Source: Fimbriimonadaceae bacterium
GTDB lineage: Bacteria > Armatimonadota > Fimbriimonadia > Fimbriimonadales > Fimbriimonadaceae
Assembly (NCBI GenBank): GCA_019454105.1
Contig: CP075364.1
Coordinates: 437,362-501,361 of the forward strand
DNA length: 64,000 bases
Direction: 5' to 3'
The translations under genes were made by a program, and so were the position numbers. Shown here in pieces: positions 16,043-24,545 of this stretch. Under the pieces are notes generated by a model. That model searched no databases. It was not told the DNA's origin and worked only from the letters and a program-made list of their open reading frames with translations. How positions within the stretch are numbered: position 1 is the stretch's first letter; each line of letters opens with the position of its first letter.

Positions 16043-17266
16043 ATGACGCTTGCTCCTTTGGTCTTGCTCTCGGTCTTCGGGACGATCGATGAGTCCCGGT
16101 ACGAGATGGGGTTGCGGTTGCGTGAGCTTGATCGAGCTTGGACGCAGAACTCGGATCCGGTGCGGAAGAAAGCGGCGGTCCAATCGGTCTCGAACGCGGT
16201 CAACGGATTCTTCCAAAACCGAACTCAGGACGTGTGCATTTCGATCGACCAGGCCGTAGCGACCTTGGCCGGGGCCAAGGCTGACCCTGGGCTCGGTGTC
16301 ACGGCCCGGTTCGCACCCTTTGCGGCGGGCGAGCCATCGACTCTGCGCCTGTGGCTGAGCTACGGCGACGCGCCGGTGAAGGTCACGGTGAACGGTGAGA
16401 CGTTCACGATTGAGCCGGGCGTCGAAACGAGGGTCGCTCTCAGCGAAGAGGCAGTCGTCAGGGCTGGGGCTCGGACCATTCGGCTCGAAGCGCCACCCAC
16501 GGAATCGCAAGCGGCGAGGTTGTCCCGGCTCAAGGAGAGCGAGGATCCCCTCGTCCGGGGGCTCGCCGAGCAGGCGTTGACCATCGCTGGCCGCCGGAGC
16601 GAAGTCGACAGTCACTTCGCCGAGATTCTCAAAACGGCCACGGCGCTTGCGACAGGAGAGACCAAACCGAGCGAGGTCAAAGTGGTGCACTGGGCGAAGG
16701 AGGGACCGACCATCTTCCGGGCCAGATTCCCAGATAAGTGGTCTGAGCCCAAGACCGTCGTGATCGGGCTGCACGGGGCGGGAGGCAGCGAGAATCTGTT
16801 CTTCGAAGGATATGGGAACGGGGCGGTCCCGGCCGAGGCTCTCAAACGAGGGTGGGCGTTCTTCGCCCCAAAGTCGGCTCCGCGGGCCGCTGGCGACTGC
16901 CTGGAGTGGCTGAAGAAGGTCTATGGCTTTGCGCCTGACCGGGTGTTCGTCGTCGGGCACAGCATGGGGGGCGGGATCGCGCTGGGGACTCACACGCTGG
17001 AGCCGAAGCCCGCCGCGCTCGGTCTCTTCGCCCCGGCCGCCGCTAACGTGCCCGGACCGTTCCGAGAAACGCCGATCTATCTAGCCGTCGGCGCGCAAGA
17101 GATCCCCATGCTGAAGGACAACGCCATGCGCCTGGCCGACCGCGTGTCCGACGATTCGGTCGTCAAGATTTATCCGGATTGCGAACACCTGATGATCGTT
17201 GCCGACGCAGCCCGGGACTGCTTCCGCTTCTTCGACGGCCTGGGGAACTCGCAAGCCGGGCGGTAG
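16043..17266 (+). CDS. Exported alpha/beta-hydrolase (esterase-like)
   Basis: This 407-aa protein has a short hydrophobic N-terminus (MTLAPLVLLSVFGT) consistent with export, a 200-residue helical and beta N-terminal region, and a C-terminal alpha/beta-hydrolase domain. The oxyanion-hole strand reads VVIGLHGAGGSENLFFEGYG. The nucleophile elbow is GHSMGGGIALGTH and a late His is in YPDCEHLMIV. These give the Ser-Asp-His set of a phospholipase/carboxylesterase or prolyl-oligopeptidase type. The substrate is unknown. It lies 41 bases after der and 16 bases before grpE, in a run of same-strand genes. Confidence 0.8.
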   Translation: MTLAPLVLLSVFGTIDESRYEMGLRLRELDRAWTQNSDPVRKKAAVQSVSNAVNGFFQNRTQDVCISIDQAVATLAGAKADPGLGVTARFAPFAAGEPSTLRLWLSYGDAPVKVTVNGETFTIEPGVETRVALSEEAVVRAGARTIRLEAPPTESQAARLSRLKESEDPLVRGLAEQALTIAGRRSEVDSHFAEILKTATALATGETKPSEVKVVHWAKEGPTIFRARFPDKWSEPKTVVIGLHGAGGSENLFFEGYGNGAVPAEALKRGWAFFAPKSAPRAAGDCLEWLKKVYGFAPDRVFVVGHSMGGGIALGTHTLEPKPAALGLFAPAAANVPGPFRETPIYLAVGAQEIPMLKDNAMRLADRVSDDSVVKIYPDCEHLMIVADAARDCFRFFDGLGNSQAGR

Positions 17267-17282
17267 CATCAGATTAAGAAGA

Positions 17283-17810
17283 ATGTCGCAAGCTATGGAA
17301 GAGAGTCCCATCGTTAACGAAGCGGATCCTGTCGCCGAGGCCATCGATCCCAAAGACCAACAGATCGAGTTGCTCAAAGCCGAGAACGCCGATCTGCGCG
17401 ACCAACTGCTCAGGGCCATGGCGGAAGCTCAAAACATCCAGCGCCGGCTGCGGTCACAGATGGACGAGGATCGGAAGTTCGCCGTCCAGCCGCTTGTCGA
17501 GCAGCTCTTGCCGGTCGCCGACAACTTTGAGCGGGCCATTGCCCTCGCCGAGAAGGAGGCCAGCTTGGACAAGTTGCTCGACGGTGTGAAGGCCATCGAC
17601 AGGTTGCTGCGCAAGGTGCTGGAGTCGGCCCATGTCGTGCGGATCGCGGCGGTAGGCAAGCCCTACGATCCCGAGCGGCACGAAGCCTTGGCCGTCCACG
17701 AAACCGATCAGCACCCCCACGATCACGTGACCGAAGAGATCGAGCCCGGCTACACGCTTCATGGCCGAGTGATCCGGCCAGCCCGGGTGCGGGTGGCGAA
17801 GAAGCCTTGA
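17283..17810 (+). CDS. grpE: Nucleotide exchange factor GrpE
   Basis: GrpE releases ADP from the chaperone DnaK. The 175-aa protein has a charged N-terminus, a long coiled-coil helix (IELLKAENADLRDQLLRAMA and on), and the family core QPLVEQLLPVADNFERAIAL. It ends in the C-terminal beta-domain: GKPYDPERHEALAVHET, then PGYTLHGRVIRPARVRVAKK. ATG 17283 gives the expected length; an upstream in-frame ATG lies in the preceding gene. dnaK and dnaJ are not adjacent. Its stop overlaps the TTG start of glmM (TTGA), so the two are translationally coupled. Confidence 0.93.
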   Translation: MSQAMEESPIVNEADPVAEAIDPKDQQIELLKAENADLRDQLLRAMAEAQNIQRRLRSQMDEDRKFAVQPLVEQLLPVADNFERAIALAEKEASLDKLLDGVKAIDRLLRKVLESAHVVRIAAVGKPYDPERHEALAVHETDQHPHDHVTEEIEPGYTLHGRVIRPARVRVAKKP

Positions 17811-19186
17811 GCCGCCTCTTTGGTACCGACGGAGTTCGGGGCCTCGCGAACGAAAGGGTCACGCCGGAACTGGCGTTCAAGATCGGTGCCGTGGCGGGCC
17901 GTCGGTTGATCGAGCGAGGGCAGGGTGCCCACGCCCTGGTCGGTCGGGACACGCGACGGAGCGGCCCCATGCTGGGGGCAGCGGTGGCCAGTGGACTTTG
18001 CAGCGCGGGCGTTTCGGTCCAGACCCTTGGAACCGTGCCGACAGGGTGCGTCAGTTGGGCCGTGCGATCGTCTGCGGCGAGCTTGGGTGTGGTCGTTTCC
18101 GCCAGCCACAATCCTGCTCCCGACAACGGGATCAAGCTGATCGCGCAAGACGGCAGAAAACTCCCAGCGGACGAGGAGAGGTGGATCGAGGAACGCCTTG
18201 ACGAACCTCATGCGGCTCGACCCACGGGGGCCGACGTCGGATGGTTGGAGAGCGACAGCCAGTTGACGGAGGCGTATTTGCAATGGCTCTTGGGGCATGC
18301 CCCCGAGGGGCTGGTCGGAATGCGGATCGCGGTCGATGCCGGAAACGGGGCAGCCTTTCGACTGGGCCCAGAACTCTTTCGCAGGCTCGGTGCCGAAGTC
18401 GTCGCTATCGGCGACCAGCCCAATGGGACGAACATCAACGCCGAGGGAGGGGCGACCAAGCCGCAGACCGTGCAGGAACTGACCAAGGCGGGTGGATTCG
18501 ACGTTGGGGTGGCCTTTGACGGCGATGCCGACCGCGCCGTTTTTGCCGACAGCGAAGGAAGACTGATCAACGGCGACAGGACGATGGCCTTGTGGTGCGC
18601 CCACTGGCGGCAGGAGGGTCGATTGCAACCTCCCATCGTCGTCGGCACCGTCATGTCCAATGGCGGGTTCGAGGCCTATATGGCCCGGCAAGGAGTGCGG
18701 TTGGAGCGGACAGAGGTCGGCGACAAGCACGTGAGCGCCGCCTTGGATCAACTTGGGGCCAAGATCGGCGGAGAGCAAAGCGGCCACATCATCTTTCCGG
18801 AGAGCCTGCCGACCGGCGACGGGCTTCTGACCGCTCTGGAGGTCTTCCGGGTGCTGAAGCGCGAAGGCCAGCCCGCGAGCCGGTTCTTTGGGGAGTTCGA
18901 TTCGTGGCCACAGCTGCTCGTCAATGTTGGCGTTTCAAGTAAAGAAGGCTGGTCGGGACAACCCCAGGTTCAAGACGCCCTCAGTCGGGCCGAAGAACGA
19001 CTCAAGGGTCATGGCCGTGTCAACGTTCGGCCAAGCGGCACCCAGCCCATGATCCGGGTGATGGTCGAGGCCGAGGAAGTGGGCTTGCGCGACTCGGTGG
19101 CCGCCGACATCGTCGAAGCCCTACAATCAAGCTTGGACGGCAAAATCTACAGCCAGGTAGACCTGACTCATGCTCTGGGCGATTGA
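17807..19186 (+). CDS. glmM: Phosphoglucosamine mutase
   Basis: GlmM interconverts glucosamine-6-phosphate and glucosamine-1-phosphate, supplying UDP-GlcNAc for peptidoglycan and lipopolysaccharide. The 459-aa protein begins with the canonical LFGTDGVRGLAN. It has the phosphoserine loop VVVSASHNPAPDNGIKL (Ser of SASHNP), the metal loop FDGDADRAVFAD, the sugar loop GGEQSGHIIFPE and the phosphate loop NVRPSGTQPMIRVMVEA. The only start giving this N-terminus is TTG at 17807, overlapping the grpE stop. It overlaps coaX by 17 bases, forming an esterase-grpE-glmM-coaX chain. Confidence 0.95.
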   Translation: MSRLFGTDGVRGLANERVTPELAFKIGAVAGRRLIERGQGAHALVGRDTRRSGPMLGAAVASGLCSAGVSVQTLGTVPTGCVSWAVRSSAASLGVVVSASHNPAPDNGIKLIAQDGRKLPADEERWIEERLDEPHAARPTGADVGWLESDSQLTEAYLQWLLGHAPEGLVGMRIAVDAGNGAAFRLGPELFRRLGAEVVAIGDQPNGTNINAEGGATKPQTVQELTKAGGFDVGVAFDGDADRAVFADSEGRLINGDRTMALWCAHWRQEGRLQPPIVVGTVMSNGGFEAYMARQGVRLERTEVGDKHVSAALDQLGAKIGGEQSGHIIFPESLPTGDGLLTALEVFRVLKREGQPASRFFGEFDSWPQLLVNVGVSSKEGWSGQPQVQDALSRAEERLKGHGRVNVRPSGTQPMIRVMVEAEEVGLRDSVAADIVEALQSSLDGKIYSQVDLTHALGD

Positions 19187-19934
19187 CGTCGGCAACACGC
19201 ACACCGTGGTGGGGGTTCACAACGGCTCGAAATGGGCGGCTGTTTGGCGACTTGCCACCTCGTCTCGCACCGAAGACGAGACGGCTGCCCTACTGGCTCA
19301 GCTTGGCTCGATGGTCGGGATCGGCCTGAAAGGCGACCAGTTCGTCGTCGCTTCGGTGGTCCCTTCTCAAGACGAGGTCTGGACGTTGCTCGCCGCGAAG
19401 TGGCTGGGCTGCGACGCCTGGTTCCTTCAGAAAGGCAGCGATGTCGGGTTGGAAGTGACTTATGATCCTCCCCACGCGGTGGGGGCCGACCGGATCGCGA
19501 ACGCCCTTGCCGCCATCAAGCTCTGTGGCCCACCCGTGGTCGTGGTCGACTTTGGCACCGCCACCACGTTCGACGTGGTTGATTCAAAAGGTCGCTATGT
19601 TGGTGGTGCGATCGTTCCAGGTGTGGCAACGTCGGTCGAGGCTCTCTCACGAGGCACCTCGAAGCTTCCGCCGGTTTCCCTTGAGGCCCCGAGCCATGCT
19701 ATTGGCCGCAACACGGTCGAGTCGATCCAGTCCGGAGTCATGTTCGGCTACGCTGGAGCCATCGATTCACTGGCGGCCAAGATCCAGGCCGAACTGGGTG
19801 GCGGCGCCAAGTTCGTTGCGACCGGAGGTCTTGCTGGCCGGTTCCACGGTCTTTGCCAAAGCTTGGACGTGGTTGAGCCTTTGCTCACCCTTGATGGGTT
19901 GCGCGAGGCGGCCCGGATTCGTCGCCGACTTTAA
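19170..19934 (+). CDS. coaX: Type III pantothenate kinase
   Basis: CoaX phosphorylates pantothenate, the first step of coenzyme A synthesis. The 254-aa protein carries the ASKHA-fold phosphate-1 motif WAIDVGNTHTVVGVH at the N-terminus. It also has the PHAVGADRIANALAA segment with catalytic Asp, the phosphate-2 motif VVDFGTATTFDVVD, GGAIVPGV and the adenosine motif FVATGGLAGRF. It overlaps glmM by 17 bases. Its last 50 bases overlap the convergent helix-hairpin-helix gene, an unusually long antisense overlap. Confidence 0.94.
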   Translation: MLWAIDVGNTHTVVGVHNGSKWAAVWRLATSSRTEDETAALLAQLGSMVGIGLKGDQFVVASVVPSQDEVWTLLAAKWLGCDAWFLQKGSDVGLEVTYDPPHAVGADRIANALAAIKLCGPPVVVVDFGTATTFDVVDSKGRYVGGAIVPGVATSVEALSRGTSKLPPVSLEAPSHAIGRNTVESIQSGVMFGYAGAIDSLAAKIQAELGGGAKFVATGGLAGRFHGLCQSLDVVEPLLTLDGLREAARIRRRL

Positions 19935-20808
19935 GTTTGGCCAGTTCCTCGGCCAAAAGGTGTCTGAGTTCGGTCTCAAACCTTTCCGGACGGAGAGCGA
20001 TCCGCTGGCCGAAGTAAGTGAGTCCCATGTTCAGGAGGATTCCGGAGACCTTGGCGCGCCTCGAATATTTCGAGATCTTGCCTGCTACGACCCAATCGGG
20101 TGGCTCGTCTAAGTCTGGCTCGGGAACCAAGTAGGTGACGGCCAGCCTCAACCATCGGTCGACAGGTTGGACGTAGATCCGGTCGATTGGACTCACGTCC
20201 TCTTCGGCATCGAAAAGCCAGACGAGGTCGCGAATGAATGCCGAGGCGCTCTTTGGTCCGACCCCGCGGATATCGACGATTCTTTCATGCTGAGGCTCGA
20301 CCCGGCCCGAGTCCTCCAGGGAGTCGATGATCCAGGTGGCGATGCTTTGTCCGGGATCGTTCCGATGCACTTCTTGGGCCAGTTCGAGCATGCCTTGGAC
20401 GGGCCCTCGGTTGAGGTCCTCTTGCGGCTTTCTGCCGGATTGTTCGCACTTCTCGGCGAACTTTTCCCATAGAAGGACGCCGTCTGGCATGTCAAGGACC
20501 TCGGTGAACGGTCGCTCGCTCACCAGCTGATGAACAGACCGCAGTGCGATGCGACTGAGCTCGTCACGGTCCTTGCCACGTCTTGCGAAAGCATAGTGGC
20601 CGACAAACGCGAGAAGCGACAAGAACGGATCTTCCATGGCCGCGAGCACCGCATCGCGAGTGCTGGAAGAGAGAGTGAGCTCCTTCTTGAACCGCTCCAG
20701 CAGGAACTCCCTTGTGTACTTCTCCCCGAACTCGCCAGCGAGCCGTCTCATCAAGATGACGGCTTTCGGATCGAGGGGGACTTCTTGCGGCCTGTTCCTC
20801 GGAACCAT
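19885..20808 (-). CDS. Helix-hairpin-helix protein, possibly DNA-glycosylase-like
   Basis: This 307-aa protein of unknown function is mostly helical. Residues 178-192 form a clear helix-hairpin-helix (VDIRGVGPKSASAFI). About 20-30 residues later comes SPIDRIYVQPVDRWLRLAV, which resembles the Asp-bearing segment after the hairpin in HhH-GPD DNA glycosylases. No Fe-S cysteine cluster is present. It may bind DNA; glycosylase activity is not shown. The start is 22 bases after the caspase-like gene stop. A large inverted repeat with an embedded promoter fills that gap, so it can be expressed on its own. It overlaps coaX convergently by 50 bases. Confidence 0.75.
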   Translation of the reverse strand: MVPRNRPQEVPLDPKAVILMRRLAGEFGEKYTREFLLERFKKELTLSSSTRDAVLAAMEDPFLSLLAFVGHYAFARRGKDRDELSRIALRSVHQLVSERPFTEVLDMPDGVLLWEKFAEKCEQSGRKPQEDLNRGPVQGMLELAQEVHRNDPGQSIATWIIDSLEDSGRVEPQHERIVDIRGVGPKSASAFIRDLVWLFDAEEDVSPIDRIYVQPVDRWLRLAVTYLVPEPDLDEPPDWVVAGKISKYSRRAKVSGILLNMGLTYFGQRIALRPERFETELRHLLAEELAKLKVGDESGPPRATHQG

Positions 20809-20812
20809 CTTG

Positions 20813-20854
20813 AGTCGCCTTTCTAGGATATTAGAAAGGCGACTTGTCGGTCAA
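20813..20854 (-). promoter_or_regulatory. Promoter embedded in a 13-bp inverted repeat
   Basis: AGTCGCCTTTCTA (20813-20825) and TAGAAAGGCGACT (20832-20844) are perfect inverted repeats around GGATAT. On the minus strand TAATAT (20833-20828) at the centre is a good -10 box. TTGACC (20854-20849) lies 15 bases upstream of it; TATCCT gives an 18-base spacing. The repeat spans the gap before the HhH gene. A repressor site over the promoter fits best. There is no T-run for a terminator. Confidence 0.55.
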
Positions 20855-22186
20855 GTTCTGGAGCACAGGAAGTGTTGGGACTTGTCGGCTTCCCACGCCT
20901 TGAAGCCCGCCGTCTCCGCCCCGCATCTTGTTGAACACCAGCCATCCGAACTCATTGATCGGCACGGTGTTCGTCCGGAGGTCGTGCAGCACAGCGGAGA
21001 GGGCCCGACCATAGAGTCCGTGGATTTTGTCACCCGACATGCTTCCGAGTACCTGACCGTTGGGCATGGTCCCGTGTGACTCGGCGATGGCCCCGACCAA
21101 TAACGATTCCCAGCCGAAATACCGCCCACCGTCCACGGGTCGGCTCGCTTGACTGAAGAAGAAGATCCGTGCCCCTTTCGAGATGAACACTTGGAAAAGC
21201 TCGGACTTGGCCAGCATTCTGCTGGAATCGGTAGCCATCGTAGCGTCGACCCCCACGAAGTAATCTTTGCCATCGATGTTGACTCCCGTGCCACTGAAGA
21301 AGATGAAAAGGGTCGCTTCTTCAGGCATCCTATCGGCCAATGCTTGGGCGGAGACTCGCAGTTGTTCGGCGGTGGCGTTGACCACCAGATCGACGTTCCT
21401 ATCGTCGTAGCCTGCGTTCTGAACCAACGACTCTCGGATGAGCATGGCGTCGTTATTGGCGAACGGCTGGGCTCCGTTGGCCATCGCGCTTTCAGCGTTG
21501 CCGATCACGAGGGCGAACTTTGAGGGAACGATGGGGACCCTTCCGACCAGGGTCGAGACCCCGCTCTCAAGCTCGGGCGCCACGGTGCCGGACGGGGTCG
21601 TGTCCGGCCCCGCCTTGATGTTGCCAGCCGTCGTGGTGCCGGGCCTCCTGACGAACGACGACATGGCGTCGTTGACCTGGGCGGCCTCTTCGGGCGTGAC
21701 GATCTCAGTGTCGACCAGCCAATCCAATGGGGTCGCCTTGAGCGTTTGTTCGAGGGCTCGCTGCTTGTCCGGTTGGTTCAAGAGCCCATAGGACAAGTTG
21801 AGAAAATAGAACGTCGCGGGCGCGTTCTGCTGTTTGGCCAGAAGCGTTTCAAAGCCGCTCACGGCCGCCTGCAGCAGAGTCGTCCGCTCGGCGTCCTGAA
21901 CGGTCTCCGCCAGTTTATAGGCGGCATAGGCCGCCCCGAAGTTCGGTGAGTAGGGCGACCCGCCCCGCCAGCGGATTGGCTCGGTGACCGATCCAGGCAG
22001 CATCGTCGGCTTGGCCTGGTCTTCCGGTCGGCTGGCGGCCGCCTCCATAAAGGCGGCGCGCGCCTTGGCCCAGTCGCGAGACTTCGCGGCGGATAGTCCA
22101 GCCTGGTAGATGTCGGCCCAGGCTTGGCCCAGGCCGACAGAGGCCAGAGTGACGAGAAGTCCGAAGGTAAGAGTCGCGCGTTTCAT
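20831..22186 (-). CDS. Exported caspase-like (C14) protein, catalytically inactive
   Basis: This 451-aa protein has a signal peptide (LTFGLLVTLASVGLGQAWA). A helical TPR-like region follows (about 24-170), then a caspase-fold domain (about 222-445). The fold is clear from FALVIGNAES, FANNDAMLIRESLVQNAGY and LFIFFSGTGVNIDGKDYFVG. The catalytic His normally found in SGHG is Thr300 (SGTG). The normal DxC motif is SQASR, with Ser348 in place of Cys. Both catalytic residues are therefore gone. It is probably a binding or scaffold protein in the periplasm or on the surface. It lies 17 bases after the PorV-like barrel gene on the same strand. A strong HhH-gene promoter region overlaps its stop. Confidence 0.82.
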   Translation of the reverse strand: MKRATLTFGLLVTLASVGLGQAWADIYQAGLSAAKSRDWAKARAAFMEAAASRPEDQAKPTMLPGSVTEPIRWRGGSPYSPNFGAAYAAYKLAETVQDAERTTLLQAAVSGFETLLAKQQNAPATFYFLNLSYGLLNQPDKQRALEQTLKATPLDWLVDTEIVTPEEAAQVNDAMSSFVRRPGTTTAGNIKAGPDTTPSGTVAPELESGVSTLVGRVPIVPSKFALVIGNAESAMANGAQPFANNDAMLIRESLVQNAGYDDRNVDLVVNATAEQLRVSAQALADRMPEEATLFIFFSGTGVNIDGKDYFVGVDATMATDSSRMLAKSELFQVFISKGARIFFFSQASRPVDGGRYFGWESLLVGAIAESHGTMPNGQVLGSMSGDKIHGLYGRALSAVLHDLRTNTVPINEFGWLVFNKMRGGDGGLQGVGSRQVPTLPVLQNLTDKSPF

Positions 22187-22203
22187 CCTTGAAGCCTTGC
22201 CGG

Positions 22204-23337
22204 TCAGTTTCCAACCCTATAGGTGACCGACAGTCCCGTGTCGAGCCCCCCGCCGCCTGCTGCCAGTCCAACGCTCAGGTCAGCCGATAGCCCCCCTGAA
22301 GCCGGTCGGTAGCCGAGGCCGAATGTCATTGTGTTCCTGTTGGCAAACCTGTCGCCACCTTTTGGGACGATGGCGTATCCCGCTCGAACGGGTATCCGAG
22401 TTCCACCCCTGAAGAAGTTGTACTCGAGTCCGAGAGAGCCCACGAGCACGTCGGTGCGCTCAAGGATGGCGCTCTTGTCGGAAGAGAAGTAGTAGTCCAA
22501 CTGCCCGCCATAGACGAAGTAGTCTCGGCTGTCGCCGACTGTGGTGGTCCGAGTCGCATAGCCCAGCGAGGCGCGCCCAGGGATCCGGTTCAGGTAGGGC
22601 GAGGTCTCCCGGTTGTTGCTCAGGCTGATCGGTGACCGAAGACTGATCCCCACAAGCGAGTTGCCCTGGGCGTCGGCTTGGAACTGGGCTCCGACGATGG
22701 CCCCGAATCCGGTCGAGTTTCCGGAATCGTTGAACCGCCGGGTTCCCAAGAAGTTGCTCCCTGAGTCGAAGATCGAGTAGCTGCCTGTGTTCGACAGGTA
22801 CTGGCTAGCCATGATCAGGCCGACGCCATAGTTGGCTCGTCCAGACCGCTTGCCGTATGACAGCGTGAAGAAATCGTGTTGAACCTTGGTGGTGATATCC
22901 ATGTTCTGGATCGAGTTGCCGCCGTCACGCAAGTTGCCTCCAGCATTTTGGACGTCCCTCACGAAACCGCCCATCGTATACGCGATCCCCACGATGCCAT
23001 TGGCGGCAGGCAGGGCCAGTCCGACGTGCGTCAGCGCCCGCGACCCGGCTTTGCGCCTCGTTTCGTAGTTCGGAGAGTCGAACTCGCCGTTCAAGACGTT
23101 CCGTGATTCGGGCAAGTTTCGAAAGGCGACACTGAAAGTGGGGCTTGAAATGTAGGCAAGCCCCGCTGGGTTCGTGTACGACGACAACGTCGTCGAGTCG
23201 GTCGCGTTCGTCGACCCGCCGACGCCCATGGCCCGGCCACCTGCGTCAAGTGCGTTCAAGAGATCCGGCACTTGACCGAATGAGATGGCCGCGGCCATGG
23301 CGGCGAATAATGTGGTGGGTAGCCTCCGTGCTGTCAA
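22204..23337 (-). CDS. PorV-like outer-membrane beta-barrel protein
   Basis: This 377-aa protein has a signal peptide (LPTTLFAAMAAAISFGQ). The N-terminal block resembles PorV/UPF0164 and FadL-type barrels: DAGGRAMGVGGSTNATDS and SYTNPAGLAYI. It continues as many amphipathic strands, ending in GLSVTYRVGN. The start is a TTG at 23337 with GAGGAG seven bases upstream. PorV itself shuttles type IX secretion cargo, and other relatives are transport barrels. No type IX partner genes are visible, so cargo delivery is only a possibility. It is co-directional with the inactive caspase gene (17-base gap) and the Ig-like gene upstream (64-base gap). Confidence 0.78.
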   Translation of the reverse strand: MTARRLPTTLFAAMAAAISFGQVPDLLNALDAGGRAMGVGGSTNATDSTTLSSYTNPAGLAYISSPTFSVAFRNLPESRNVLNGEFDSPNYETRRKAGSRALTHVGLALPAANGIVGIAYTMGGFVRDVQNAGGNLRDGGNSIQNMDITTKVQHDFFTLSYGKRSGRANYGVGLIMASQYLSNTGSYSIFDSGSNFLGTRRFNDSGNSTGFGAIVGAQFQADAQGNSLVGISLRSPISLSNNRETSPYLNRIPGRASLGYATRTTTVGDSRDYFVYGGQLDYYFSSDKSAILERTDVLVGSLGLEYNFFRGGTRIPVRAGYAIVPKGGDRFANRNTMTFGLGYRPASGGLSADLSVGLAAGGGGLDTGLSVTYRVGN

Positions 23338-23401
23338 AATCGACTCCTCGTCCCTTTTACCAAGACGTTCAAGCCATGTTATTCGACTCGGAGTCCGTCC
23401 G

Positions 23402-24418
23402 TCAACGTCCAGCGACTCGGACCCGGACCTCTTGCCTGACTGCGGTGTTGCCAGCCTTGTCTGTCGCGTTGACTCTGATCAGGAACTGCGACGGCAGGGC
23501 TCGACTTGACCGGATCCGACCTGTCCATTGAAGATTGTTCCCCGATGGGTTGGTGCCTCGGCGCACAACGGCCCCTAAGAAGCGCCCGTTCAGGGCGTGG
23601 TACGTGACCACGACTCCGCTCGAGACCACGGCTCCTTGGAACTGGTCAGAAACGTCGACGACGACGATGATGCTGGCACCCGGTTCGATCGGCCGGTTCG
23701 GGTTCGGAGACGAGATGTTCGAGCTGGGTCGCCGTCGGTCCAGAGTGATCGACAGGTTGCGGTTGGTCTTGTTCTTCGCTTTGTCTTCGACGTCGATGCC
23801 GATCCGCTGCTCGCCGTCGTTTCGGACGCCGGTGACGTCCCAGAACACTTGAATGAGGCGAGAGGAGCCTGTGTTGTCCGGAATGTTGGCACCATTGACC
23901 TGAACCTTCCAGTTGTCGACGTTGGGCTCGTCCAATTCGACCCGAATGGGCACTTTGCCCCGGTTGGGACCGGTCTGCAGCCCGCGGACGAAAGCGCCGT
24001 TGAGCGGATTGATCTGCCGGAACTTCGGTTCGACGACGTCGATCGTCAGGTTGTTGACGGCCACCGCCGCGAACTGGGTGGCGCCTTCGAACGGGGTCAC
24101 TCGGAGTCGATAAGTGCCCTCTGGTGTGTTCTCCCCGAAGTTCAGGTCCAGGCTGTCCGTCACCTTGCCGTCGGAGTCTGGTGTGAACCGGCCCTCAGTT
24201 CGGAACAAGGGCGAGGTGGAGGCTCCACGAAAGACTTCCGCCACCAGCCGCAGAGTGAGGTTGGCCCCCGTGTAGGTGAAGTCGATCTTGTTGGTCTTCC
24301 CGAGGAAGTCGTTGGTGCCGGGAGAAGTGACTCGCAGTGTGCCAGCGTACGACGGCGCGGCGGCCATGGCTAGGAGCAAGGCGCAAACGTTCAATCGAAA
24401 ATTCATCTTTGTCAGCAT
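23402..24418 (-). CDS. Exported multi-Ig-like-domain protein
   Basis: This 338-aa protein has a signal peptide (LNVCALLLAMAAAPSYAG) and about three consecutive beta-sandwich domains. The first begins TLRVTSPGTNDFLGKTNKID. The second follows NPLNGAFVRGLQTGP. The third contains SSPNPNRPIEPGASIIVVV and ends NATDKAGNTAVRQEVRVRV, a typical Ig-like edge. AAGGAG stands 11 bases before the ATG at 24418; ATG 24406 is a near alternative. It has no anchor or sorting tail, so it may be released or bound to a partner such as the neighbouring barrel. Adhesion or structural roles are possible but unproven. It is divergent from cheW. Confidence 0.75.
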   Translation of the reverse strand: MLTKMNFRLNVCALLLAMAAAPSYAGTLRVTSPGTNDFLGKTNKIDFTYTGANLTLRLVAEVFRGASTSPLFRTEGRFTPDSDGKVTDSLDLNFGENTPEGTYRLRVTPFEGATQFAAVAVNNLTIDVVEPKFRQINPLNGAFVRGLQTGPNRGKVPIRVELDEPNVDNWKVQVNGANIPDNTGSSRLIQVFWDVTGVRNDGEQRIGIDVEDKAKNKTNRNLSITLDRRRPSSNISSPNPNRPIEPGASIIVVVDVSDQFQGAVVSSGVVVTYHALNGRFLGAVVRRGTNPSGNNLQWTGRIRSSRALPSQFLIRVNATDKAGNTAVRQEVRVRVAGR

Positions 24419-24545
24419 TATGCTTGGAACTCCTTCTGACTAGAGACGCACAAACGGCCAACCCTGTGCCAAGGCTCTTGGCGACCTGGCGTCCATAAAG
24501 TTGCGGGGCCATGGTTCCGAGGATTCCATTACGAGGCCCGCCACC

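Noticed and set aside
20831-23337. Type IX secretion system
   Set aside because: Only a PorV-like barrel is present; no PorU, SprA, PorK/L/M/N or cargo tail is visible, and the caspase-like protein is of C14 type.
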